Assembly: GCF_001625215.2 (NCBI RefSeq)
Contig: NC_030383.2
Coordinates: 56,534,949-56,598,948, forward strand
Length of the DNA stretch: 64,000 nt
Direction of reading: 5' to 3'
From: Daucus carota subsp. sativus
Taxonomy: Eukaryota; Streptophyta; Magnoliopsida; Apiales; Apiaceae
Made by a program: the position numbers and the translations under genes. The first letter of the stretch is position 1; the number at the start of each line of letters is the position of its first letter. The notes below the pieces were generated by a model. It was not told where the DNA came from. It did not search any database and was given only the letters and a program-made list of their open reading frames with translations. Positions 23,400 through 33,892 of the stretch are shown piece by piece.

Positions 23400-25207
23400 G
23401 AAAATAGCTTGGCTACCCGATTTGACTTATTTTGTTCCGTTTTTTCGTTTACTCGGCGGTCGGTAATGATGACAGTGACGGATAAGCAGTTTCCTGTAAA
23501 TCTTCTGAGAGTGTGTAACCAGGTTTCTGCAGCCGCAAAATGGTTTTCGATATTTCGTAAACGGATAAACTACAGTTAAAAAAAAAAAATTATTTTCATT
23601 TCTCAAATGATTGGTACTCACATACAAGTGACAAGTGACAAGATACAAATATATCTGGTATATTTTTAATTTTTTTCTAAATAAAAATATTATATTTATA
23701 TTTTAATTTATAAAAATTAGAAATGAATAAGATAAAATTATTGAGATGGCTAATTAACTTCTCGTCAATTTTATGAATAATATCGTAATTAAGGATCACT
23801 TGCCCTTTTTTTGCACATTTTCTTTTAAGTTTCCACACAGTGTGACCTAAACAAAACATGTATATTTCATAATATTTTTTTCAGCTTTATTTTAAAAAGG
23901 AATTACAAATATTTATGCTTGTCATAGAAAAAGTTTTAACGAACAAACAATACGGCAAGAAGAAAGTGTTGGTTTGAAAGAGCCTATTATATACCAAACT
24001 TTAGTGCTTTAGACGAGAAACGTGGAAAATGTAAAACAAATTTTAAGTTCTACGTAGATACGCGCAAGTTACAGAGAATTTCCAAAATCATAAAACCAGG
24101 GGAGTTAGAATTGTTTTAATTATAAAATGATTTAACTTTTGTATATGACTTGCATGTCTACAGCGTGAGCAGAATAATTATTATTATATTATTATTAATC
24201 AAGAAAGTCTAATCAGTCACCATATATGCGAACCAGCTTGCCGGCTATAAGAGGACAATTTATTACCAAATCTTAGTAATAACTAAAAATAGTTTTGATG
24301 ATTACAATAAATTTTAGTTATTAATCACAGAAAGAATAAACTGATGATTAAAATTAAAATAATATTAATGATTAACCGTCCGATGAATGGAATATATGAG
24401 AGATCTCAAGTGAGGTCGGATCAGACGGTTGGTAGTGCAGCATCAATCAAAATATTGTCTTGATTAATGTACCTAGACATCTAATCTTTGTTTCCCATGC
24501 AAAGCACCTTTTAATTTAATCATTAGTCACAAAAACAGAATCACAAATCCTTACAAACGTTTTTTAGGAACCTCCTAGAATACTATAGCTACCAAAGTCA
24601 ATGGATATTGGATAATGTCCTATATTTTCTGTTGTGATCCGTGGCTAAGCTACTGTGATTCTGAATTATTTTTTACATTTTAATTTCGAAAAATTCAATC
24701 ATATTATATCTAATCTTGTCCGAATGTTTTGTATACAAAGATAACATAATTTATCAATATATACCATTCAGACAATATGAGATTAACAAAATGATTTTCA
24801 GAATTAAGTTAGGTATAAGTGTCTATTTTTAATTATATATGCAGATAGCGAGTGAAGGCTGAGGGCTCTGATGAATTCAATGTACTCAACTTACATATAA
24901 AATGATGTTTGACAAACCCTATGTCACCTTTGTCGATAAATCTTATGAGAGGATAATTTATTTTTAATGCTGTCTATTACTTTTTAGGGAATTGCATGCA
25001 TGTGTCCTTTTCTGATATTCATCGCGTTTTCTTCTGAGTAGAAATTTACCACAAATAGTAGAATTTCGATAGATGAGTAATATTATTCAATGATATTTCT
25101 TTTGCTTGCAATATAATTTTATTAATATTATTTGAATCTTTATGTGCATCTCCTCGTTAAATTGAACTTTTTAACTTAAAAATATATCAGTTATCCTATT
25201 AATATGT
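23400..25207. other. Intergenic, no gene recognised
   Basis: AT-rich; short open frames here show no protein family signal. No element ends were recognised. Confidence 0.5.
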
Positions 25208-25456
25208 AAAAGAATAAATGACAAAGTGGTGGAAATCCGGCCAATATTTTGTAAAATTTGGAAAACTACAGCCACCACTTTGTCATTTACTCTTTTATTT
25301 TTTGGAGTTAACGGAGGAAAATTAACGGAAGTTCACGGCCGCCACCTTATTAAAAGGCGGAAGTAAATTCCGACCACCATTATGTAGTTTTTAAAGTCCA
25401 GCCACCATCTTGTAAAATTTGGAAAACAAACGCCGTCATTTTATCATTTACTCTTT
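25208..25456. repeat. Foldback, MITE-like repeat
   Basis: AAATGACAAAGTGGTGG near 25216 and its inverse CCACCACTTTGTCATTT near 25273 form a hairpin. A third related end (GTCATTTTATCATTTACTC) lies near 25435. GTAAAATTTGGAAAAC recurs directly at about 25251 and 25411. No target duplication was determined. Confidence 0.45.
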
Positions 25457-26207
25457 TTTAATTTTAATAGTTCATTGTTATTTTAAGAGATAATTAAAAA
25501 AAAAATATTACTCCCATATATCAGAAATTATATCTGTGAAACTTATACATAATTGATTTTTTTATAATGAATGCTTAATTTAATATGAATTGGATTTCAA
25601 CATCATCTCTCATTTACAGAAACTATTGTCTCAAACAAGTATATAAATTTATTTTACAACAATATAATTAAGACAAATATATCATTTAATTATTTTATTT
25701 GAGTAATATTAGGGATCCCTAACATATTAGTTCAATCTTAATTATATAATCTTTTTCAACACAATGATATTGAATCTTACTTCCCATTAAAATCATTATA
25801 TTTTATTTTTATTTTTAAAAAAGGTAGTGGTATCTTTTCTGATTATTGACGGCTACTTCCGGCTTCTTTTGATAAAAGCCAGCTTTTTTGATAAAAGCCG
25901 ACTTCTATTTTTTTCAATCTGTTTGTGTAAAAGCTAAAAGTATTTATAAGAAGCTAAGAATACTATATTTTGTTTGAGGACTCTACTTATTTTCCAAACA
26001 GTTCAATCACTTATAAATTTTAATTTGCTTATCAGTTCTTGTCCACTTCTTTACTTCAAGTAAACCCGAACAATTTAAGTACCAAGGAATGAATTGCTAC
26101 ATCACCGTTTTAGTTTAAATAATTTGAAAGTGGCTGCTTAAGTGTTCGTAAAACATGTTCCTTGTTTTTCCCGTGCTGCTGTACATCAACTCTAAAAGAG
26201 TGAAAGC
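25457..26207. other. Intergenic, no gene recognised
   Basis: AT-rich DNA. A short set of repeated GGCTTCTTTTGATAAAAGCC-like motifs occurs near 25850-25915. Otherwise nothing was recognised. Confidence 0.45.
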
Positions 26208-26212
26208 CTTAC

Positions 26213-26507
26213 TAACAACTTCTATGAACTAAGTGCAGAGAAGCAGATCGAAAGATAAAATCTACGCCATAGCTAATATGAACAAAGCTTGTAAAAGAAG
26301 AAATAGAGAGAGTGTTTACTATTTGCTTAATCCATTAACTAGAACAGAGTACACAAAAGTGTATTTATACTAGAGCATGACAGCTCAGATATCTAACAGA
26401 ATCAGTTATAGACATAAGGCACTGTTTGGCTGAAAGCATAATTCAGCTTACTACTTAAGCCTGGTTTTACTATCATAACATGATGTGTAGACTTTATACT
26501 GTCATTA
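26213..26507 (-). repeat. Copia 3' LTR
   Basis: 295 bp, same sequence as 31241-31535 by eye. It abuts the polypurine tract at about 26508-26517. Confidence 0.95.
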
Positions 26508-29500
26508 GCCCCCCTTTGAACTGAAGTTTCCTGAGCTTCTGCTTCCTTGGGTGTTGCTGAAAAACAAGAAAACGTAATGCCTAACTTTGATGCACAGCTC
26601 CAATGTAACACCTTTCCCAAACCTTTTGTCAGAATATCTGCTGCATTATCCTTAGAAAGGACCTGAAATACAGAAACAAGTCCATTGGCAATTTTCTCAC
26701 GGATAAAATGGCAGTCTATTTCAATATGTTTGGTCCTGGCATGATAAACAGGATTAGCAGTTAAATCAATGGCTGCTTTGCTATCACATAACAAGGGAAT
26801 AGGATCATTGCAAGGAACTTGTAGCTCTTTCAGTAAACCAGTAAGCCATACTGCTTCACAAGCAGAATCTGCTAATGCCCTGTACTCAGCCTCTGCTGAA
26901 CTTTTGGATACTACCTGTTGTTTTTTCGATCTCCACGATACAACAACAGATCCAAGCAAAAAAGCATAACCTCCTACTGACCTCCTAGTTATAGCACATC
27001 CCCCCCAATCACTATCACTGAAGCCTTTCAAAGTGATAGGGTTGTTAGAAGGGAAGAACAGACCATGGTTTTTGGTGAAACTGAGATACCTAAGAACCCT
27101 GTGAGTGGCCTCAAGGTGCTTGGCTCTAGGAGCATGAAGAAACTGGCTTAAGTGCTGAACTGAGAAAGCAATGTCTGGCCTGGAAGAGGTTAGATATAAC
27201 ATCTTTCCAATAAGAGTTCTATATAGTGTAGGATCTAACAACAATTCACCAGATTCAGCATTGTCATGAAGCTTAATGTGTGGATCAATAGGAACTGATA
27301 AAGGGGAACAATTTTCAAGACCAGCAGACTTAAGTAAGTCTTGAATAAACTTCTGTTGTCCCAAAAAAATACCAGATTCGTTCCTGTGAATTTCCAATCC
27401 TAAGTAATATTTTGCCTTGCCTAAATCCTTGATACTAAAAGCATCATCTAACAACTTCTTTAAACCCTGAATAGTAGGCATGTGATTCCCACAAAGTAAT
27501 ATGTCATCAACATAGATGACTATAGCCAGAAAAATACCACCCTTACTGATGGTGAACAAAGAATGATCCAAGGCAGACTGTGTATAACCTGCTTCCAAGA
27601 GACAGGTAGTAAGCTTGGCAAACCAACGTCGAGAAGCCTGTCTAAGGCCATAAATCGATTTATCTAATCGACAAACAAGAGGAACAGGTGAAGGAGGCAA
27701 CTTATAACCCAATGGAGGTGTCATATAAACCTCTTCTTCCAAATCCCCATGAAGAAAAGCGTTATTAACATCTAATTGCTCTACAAACCAATTATTTGCA
27801 GCTGACAAGGCTAGTAGACTACGCACAGTGACCATCTTAACTACAGGTGCGTATGTCTCATGAAAATCGACTCCAGGACACTGAGTATAGCCCTTAGCCA
27901 CAAGACGAGCCTTATACCTTTCCACCTCCCCATTAGCCTTATACTTTACTTTGTAAACCCATTTGGAATCAACACAAGATTTACCAGGTGGAAGTGGCAC
28001 TAAAGTCCATGTATGATTAGACTCAAGGGCCTTTAATTCTGACTGCATAGCTTGAACCCATTGGGGATGTTTGACAGCTTGGTAGTAATGATTGGGTTCA
28101 ACTAGCACTGCATCAGTAGAATAAGCACAAAAAGTCTGATTTTCTAAATCAAAGACATCAGGTTCAATGACATGACATGCTAAAGCTTTGGCCTTAGTTG
28201 ATTGAATATGATAATCATCCCACCAAAGAGGTCGGGCTTTCTGTCTAACAGACTGTCTAAGCACCAGAGAATTTTGAGGTACAGAAGAACTCTGAATCTC
28301 AGAAGGAGACTTCTGAAGCTCAGAAGAATGTTGAGTCTCAAAAGTTAGCTGTCTCTCAGAAGACTGAGGTGGAGTGTTGTCTGAAGACTGCTCAAAATAA
28401 TGATTTGATGAAGAACCATCAAGATCTGTAGCTAAAGGAATTTCTGAAGAGACCACAGGCTTGTTCTGATCATTAAGCCAGTTAAGAAAAGAATAAGAAG
28501 TACCAGTGGAGTAACTGGTATCTTTAGCATTAAGTGTAGGCTGTAAATGGTGATAAGGGAAGATATTCTCAAAAAACTTAACATGTCTACTGACAAAGGT
28601 AGCATGATTGTCTAAACGGAGTAGTTTGTATCCTTTTGTGAGGTGAGGATATCCCAGAAAAATGCACTGTATGGCTCTGCTATCAAACTTATCAGAATCA
28701 TGACAAGATGCATAAGCCAAGCAACCAAAACACTTAAGCAAGGAATAATCTGGCTTAGTGTTATGCAAGCACTCAAAAGGACTTTTGTAGTGCAAAACTG
28801 GAGTAGGTAAGATGTTGATAATGTAAGTGGCTGTAAGAATGCACTCTCCCCAATATTTAATTGGTAGTCCAGATTGAAATCGAAGAGCTCGAGCAACTTC
28901 TAGTAAGTGCTTATGTTTACGCTCGACCCTAGCATTCTGTTGGGGAGTATATGTGCATGACTTCTGGTGTTCAATTCCCAGCTGTGTTAAGAGATAATGA
29001 AAGTTTGTGTTCACAAACTCAGAACCATTGTCTGTACGAATGGTTTTAATAGTGGTTTGAAACTTATTTTGAACATAAGCTGTGAAGGACTTAAAAGTCT
29101 GAAACACATCTTGTTTTGTAGGAAGAAGAAACGTCCAGGTGGCTCGACTGAAATCGTCTACTATGGTGAGGAAATAGCGACAACCATGATTAGTTGAGGT
29201 CACATAAGGACCCCATACATCCATGTGTAACAGAGAAAAAGATGCACTGGCATGAGACTCACTATGAGGAAATGGGAGTTTTGTTTGCTTAGCACAAGGA
29301 CAAACTGGACAAGTATCATTGTGTATAGAGGAATTGATCAAATCTGGTATATGTTTGAGGACATCATCTGATGCATGTCCTAGCCTGAGATGCCAGAATT
29401 TTGTGGCAGATTTATCCATAGATTTGCTAGTAGCACTAAACCCCCTTTTGTGGTCAGATGAACTAATATAGTATAATCCCCCTTTCTCAAAACCAGTAGC

Positions 29501-31072
29501 TAGAGTGCTACTTCCTTTCTTAAAGAGACAACTAGCTTTGGTGAAGACAACCTCACAAACAGAAGTTTCTGACAACTTACTAACTGATAGTAAATTACAG
29601 TGAAACTCAGGTACCAACAACACATGATGTAGAATAAGTTGGTCAGTTAGAGACACAGTACCAGTTTTGTAAACTAAAATAACCTGACCATTTGGCAGAG
29701 CAATGTGGAAAGGTTGTGATAATATGCATATATCACTAAGTAATGATGCATCACAACACATATGATTGGAAGCTCCAGTGTCAACAATCCAGGTATTATC
29801 ATTAGCATGATGAACAAAAGAAAGCATAGAATATGCCAAACCTGCAAGATGTTCCTCTGCTGTGCCACAAGCAGATTTGCCTTGCATTAAGGTGTTCATC
29901 ATGTTAGATATTTGTGTCACTTGTTGCTGAAGCTGCTCCAAATTGCCCATGCTGTAGTTGTTGGAACCAAATCCTGACTGAGAAATATTAGCAGATCCTT
30001 GTCCTTGAGGAAAAGGCTGGAATTGGTCAGCACTGACATTCATAACCTGTGAGTTAGAAGATTGAAATCCAGGTTTGTTTGGAACAATCTTGCCTCGACC
30101 TCTCCCTTTAGGAGGATAGCCAATGAGTTTGTAGCAAGATTCCTTGAGATGCCCTTCCTTGTGACAGTATGAACACTTAAGAGTAGACTTCTTGACCCCT
30201 GTAGAAGTGCCACCGCCAGAAACATCTCCTGAATTACTAGGAACTGTTGAAGACACAGATTTGTTATTAACCTGAGTAACATTTGCTGCCAAGGATTGAG
30301 AAGTCAAGAAACCATGACGATGCTTCTCCTTTTGCTTGATCAAGGAATACGCCTGAGGAATAGAAGGCGAAGGTTTCATCATCAAGATTTGCCCCCTGGC
30401 TGCAGAAAAACTCTCATTCAATCCCAACAAGAACTGCAAAAGCTTCCTTCTCTGGTCACGCTCTTCTTGCTGCTGACGATATTCACAAGTACATCTGCAA
30501 AGAAGAGGAGGTTCCAAAGCCGAATATTCATCCCATAAATTCTTCATACGATGATAATAGATCTCAACAGACTTATCACCTTGTACAAGAGCATGTAAAT
30601 CCTTCATGATCTGATAGACTCTGTGACAATCCACACTAGCAAACTGCTCATGTAATTCTAGCCAGATCTCAGAAGCAGTGTTCACAAAATCCATTCCTGA
30701 ACTTATTTCATCTGAAAGAGTATTAAGAATCCAGCTGATCACCATATCGTTAACACGATCCCACTGTGCCTTAAGAGGTGAATCATCATCTGGTTTAGGG
30801 AAGGAACCATCCACAAGCCCTAATTTGTTCTTAGCAGACAAAGCTATAGTAATTGAGCGTTTCCAAGGGCCAAAATTCTCAGTACCAGTTAATTTCTTAG
30901 CAATCAAGATCAATCCAGGATGATCAATGTTTTGCAAGAACAAAGGATGCCGATTAGAACTTAAAGTGAGAGGATCGATATTAGTTTCATCATCGTGATC
31001 AAATTGCTCACCAGAAGTACCAGATCCATCAACATTATTACGAACAGCATTAGCATAAGAAATCTTCGGCAT
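26402..31072 (-). CDS. Copia gag-pol polyprotein (mobile element)
   Basis: Single long frame of 1556 codons in copia order. The N-terminal copia-like gag segment (about 35-100) reads LTGTENFGPWKRSI. A CCHC knuckle follows near 300 (CSYCHKEGHLKESC), then protease (IVDTGASNHM). The pre-integrase and integrase region (HLRLGHAS, then LTIVDDFSRATW, RTDNGSEF) precedes reverse transcriptase (WVYKVKYKANGEVERYKARL, YVDDILL). RNase H (SDSDWGG, KSSAEAEYRALA) comes last. This order (integrase before reverse transcriptase) defines Ty1/copia. The N-terminal domain style fits the Ale/Retrofit-like lineages, which is a tentative placement. The frame ends inside the 3' LTR. It appears whole. Confidence 0.95.
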   Translation of the reverse strand: MPKISYANAVRNNVDGSGTSGEQFDHDDETNIDPLTLSSNRHPLFLQNIDHPGLILIAKKLTGTENFGPWKRSITIALSAKNKLGLVDGSFPKPDDDSPLKAQWDRVNDMVISWILNTLSDEISSGMDFVNTASEIWLELHEQFASVDCHRVYQIMKDLHALVQGDKSVEIYYHRMKNLWDEYSALEPPLLCRCTCEYRQQQEERDQRRKLLQFLLGLNESFSAARGQILMMKPSPSIPQAYSLIKQKEKHRHGFLTSQSLAANVTQVNNKSVSSTVPSNSGDVSGGGTSTGVKKSTLKCSYCHKEGHLKESCYKLIGYPPKGRGRGKIVPNKPGFQSSNSQVMNVSADQFQPFPQGQGSANISQSGFGSNNYSMGNLEQLQQQVTQISNMMNTLMQGKSACGTAEEHLAGLAYSMLSFVHHANDNTWIVDTGASNHMCCDASLLSDICILSQPFHIALPNGQVILVYKTGTVSLTDQLILHHVLLVPEFHCNLLSVSKLSETSVCEVVFTKASCLFKKGSSTLATGFEKGGLYYISSSDHKRGFSATSKSMDKSATKFWHLRLGHASDDVLKHIPDLINSSIHNDTCPVCPCAKQTKLPFPHSESHASASFSLLHMDVWGPYVTSTNHGCRYFLTIVDDFSRATWTFLLPTKQDVFQTFKSFTAYVQNKFQTTIKTIRTDNGSEFVNTNFHYLLTQLGIEHQKSCTYTPQQNARVERKHKHLLEVARALRFQSGLPIKYWGECILTATYIINILPTPVLHYKSPFECLHNTKPDYSLLKCFGCLAYASCHDSDKFDSRAIQCIFLGYPHLTKGYKLLRLDNHATFVSRHVKFFENIFPYHHLQPTLNAKDTSYSTGTSYSFLNWLNDQNKPVVSSEIPLATDLDGSSSNHYFEQSSDNTPPQSSERQLTFETQHSSELQKSPSEIQSSSVPQNSLVLRQSVRQKARPLWWDDYHIQSTKAKALACHVIEPDVFDLENQTFCAYSTDAVLVEPNHYYQAVKHPQWVQAMQSELKALESNHTWTLVPLPPGKSCVDSKWVYKVKYKANGEVERYKARLVAKGYTQCPGVDFHETYAPVVKMVTVRSLLALSAANNWFVEQLDVNNAFLHGDLEEEVYMTPPLGYKLPPSPVPLVCRLDKSIYGLRQASRRWFAKLTTCLLEAGYTQSALDHSLFTISKGGIFLAIVIYVDDILLCGNHMPTIQGLKKLLDDAFSIKDLGKAKYYLGLEIHRNESGIFLGQQKFIQDLLKSAGLENCSPLSVPIDPHIKLHDNAESGELLLDPTLYRTLIGKMLYLTSSRPDIAFSVQHLSQFLHAPRAKHLEATHRVLRYLSFTKNHGLFFPSNNPITLKGFSDSDWGGCAITRRSVGGYAFLLGSVVVSWRSKKQQVVSKSSAEAEYRALADSACEAVWLTGLLKELQVPCNDPIPLLCDSKAAIDLTANPVYHARTKHIEIDCHFIREKIANGLVSVFQVLSKDNAADILTKGLGKVLHWSCASKLGITFSCFSATPKEAEAQETSVQRGANDSIKSTHHVMIVKPGLSSKLNYAFSQTVPYVYN

Positions 31073-31240
31073 GATGAATCAAATAACTAGATATGATAGA
31101 TTGAAAGATGCAGAATCAACGCAATCAAGATGTATGAGAAAACTTATCTCCAAACCCTAGAAATGGAGAAATGTCGCTCGATCGAAATCGCGAACACAAA
31201 TATCAGAGAGGTGCGCGATAAGATCAATGCTCTGATACCA

Positions 31241-31535
31241 TAACAACTTCTATGAACTAAGTGCAGAGAAGCAGATCGAAAGATAAAATCTACGCCATAG
31301 CTAATATGAACAAAGCTTGTAAAAGAAGAAATAGAGAGAGTGTTTACTATTTGCTTAATCCATTAACTAGAACAGAGTACACAAAAGTGTATTTATACTA
31401 GAGCATGACAGCTCAGATATCTAACAGAATCAGTTATAGACATAAGGCACTGTTTGGCTGAAAGCATAATTCAGCTTACTACTTAAGCCTGGTTTTACTA
31501 TCATAACATGATGTGTAGACTTTATACTGTCATTA
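31241..31535 (-). repeat. Copia 5' LTR
   Basis: 295 bp, with the tRNA-Met-type primer-binding site immediately inside it (about 31229-31240, read on the minus strand). Confidence 0.95.
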
Positions 31536-31540
31536 CTTAC

Positions 31541-33306
31541 ATATAAGTCAAGCCTTGACATACACTAAACGTTAGCATTATGCATCGGTGACATTACCAT
31601 AGAAGCTTCTGAATCCATTTGGTGGAAGAAGCAGTCTCTGAAAGCTACATTTTCTTATAAGATTTTTATAAATCGAATGAACTCAAGTTGGCCACTTGGT
31701 TTGTTTATGTACACGTACTCTAATCAAAAGATTCACCAAAATTATGTATTTCGCATTTGGCGTTGATCGATTAAAATAAATAAATTAAGTTGATGCAAAA
31801 GCTTTCGTGTGACGATCGTTTTTTACTGAGACAACGCATATTTTAAATCGTATTCTCTTCGGTCTGTTGCCGAGTTCCACAGAAAAAAATGATGGGAGAA
31901 ATGATTATTTTCTTTTCTCTTCAAATGTTCTAAAAAATTGGAGGAAAATTTGCTAAACATATACAAGTTATTTTTCTCCAAATTTTTAGATTTCTTTTCC
32001 TTTCGATCCCGAAATATCATTTTGGAAAATGTTGAAGAAATTAAATTTCTCTATTACTTTTCCATCGTATAAAATATTGTAAAGCACATCATAAAAGATG
32101 GTCTGGCATTGGATTACACTAAGCATATCGTATTCAAATTTAATGTCCCTTGTAAAGGTCAAGGGGTGAATAGATCGATCAAAGCCCGGAATTACATGCA
32201 TGTCTACATCAGCCCCTGATGGAAGTGAACCAACCCTGGAAGCTTGTACCATTTTAAAATTCGAATTGTGCTTTCATTTGTTCATTACAAAACTTTCATA
32301 CCGATATGACAGGTAAGGATCACGAAATTTACAGTTTGCTCATACATATAACAACCCAAGTACAGATACTCAAAAGAGCCGGCATAAAGAATACTGAAAA
32401 ATATTATTATTACTGTTATAGAATAATACAACACTAAAATGTCTGTATTAAATAGTTGTTTTACACCTTTTACGAAGATGCAATCAATTATTCTCATTAT
32501 TTATATATATAAATTGTTCTTGCTGAATCACTGTTTACATATAAATTTCAATTAAAAATAACGATATTGTAAAATTATGTTCTTTTTGATATAAGAATTG
32601 TATTCACTCCATTTTTTATATATTTTTGAAGAAAATTTTGAAAATATTGATTTTAGTCAGTGCGGTAAAAAGTTTAAAAATATGGGCAAAAAATTAAAAG
32701 GAAACGGCATGAGTTAATATTATATAATTGTGGATTGAGAGTAACACTATAAATAAACAAATATATATGGTTTTTGGAAACTTTGTAATCAAAACGGAGT
32801 GCTGTATGATATAGAAAACAGAGTGCTACCAATACATAAAAAAAAAATATAGAATGAATTGAAAAACCGGTATTCCAAGAAGACAAGGGTAAAAGACACG
32901 TAAATGGTTATCTAAAGACTGGATAGAGTCTTCAAGAGCAGCCACAAACACTGTCATCAATCAATTCATACAATTAAACAAGTACACATTACAAGAGTTT
33001 TACAAGTTAGGTGACATGAGCTGCATTCTTGAAATGAAATACATATATAAATCATTTACAGTATTTTTATTATGGCCTAATTGTTGCAGTTAGTAAAACA
33101 CTACTATCATAACAGGTGTTATCAGCCACCAGCTTGGCATCTATATGAGATATCATTTCATAATTTTATCGATTTAATTAAAAATCTCTGATTTATCTAA
33201 AAAAATCTCCAATAAATCATTTATAAATTCTGAATCAGTCGACCATGAACCGATTAGTTCTGATTCTCAATTTCTACAACTATGCAAGTGTGCATGATAA
33301 ACCTCA
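31541..33306. other. Intergenic, no gene recognised
   Basis: AT-rich. A minus-strand open stretch (about 32252-32050) has a more gene-like base composition but no recognised family. Confidence 0.45.
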
Positions 33307-33413
33307 AGCTAATTGTCTTTATATTCTTTGCCAAATTTCACCTACTTCACAAATCCCCTGAGCTAATTGTCTTTATATTCTTTGCCAAATTTCACCTACT
33401 TCACAAATCCCCC
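33307..33413. repeat. Two-copy tandem repeat, 54 bp
   Basis: AGCTAATTGTCTTTATATTC and the following 34 bases occur twice in direct succession (start about 33307 and 33361) with essentially no difference, just beyond the 3' end of the TTLL12 gene. Confidence 0.85.
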
Positions 33414-33892
33414 ATGTCTTTCATGATCTAAGCTAACAGGGTTCGATTAAGACCTCGGCGGCTAAACCGCCAATAGCACGAGGTTTTAGTTAGGACATAA
33501 GGACGTAGTACTCATCTATAGATTGTAGCATGTCAATGTGGAGCGTTTTTGGAAAATAAAATGAAATCATAAGCACTGATATGCCTGTGAGAGAAAACTC
33601 TCTTGAACACAGTCAAAAGGACAATATAATGAACTCGCGTTAAAAGATTTATAGCAAATATAAGTTCACGTTCGCATTCTTCACATGAATATAAGATTAT
33701 TCATATTATATGCGATAAGATAAAGTTTTACAACCAATAGTCTCAATTTTAACCAAGTCTACATAAGCTAAATACTTCATATTAATACCTTATATCCTTG
33801 TCTAGTCTTTATAATTGTCACAAAGTACAAACATCAAGTTAAAACCATTAGCAATACAATCTGTTACAAATGATCCATGTTTTCTAGCACAC

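Larger units (their letters stand above)
26208..31540 (-). mobile_element. Ty1/copia LTR retrotransposon, looks whole
   Basis: Minus-strand element at 26213-31535. The 295-bp LTRs are at 26213-26507 (3') and 31241-31535 (5'). The 5-bp target duplication CTTAC is at 26208-26212 and 31536-31540. The primer-binding site TGGTATCAGAGC directly follows the 5' LTR and matches the usual initiator-tRNA-Met type. A purine tract (CAAAGGGGGG) abuts the 3' LTR. One long gag-pol frame lies between. The two LTRs read as identical over all 295 positions, so the insertion is very recent on an evolutionary scale. The LTR ends appear to be TA...TA rather than the common TG...CA. Confidence 0.96.

Noticed and set aside
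31986-32252. 88-codon minus-strand frame as a gene
   Set aside because: No recognised domain, no splice partners and no homology I can name; left as intergenic.
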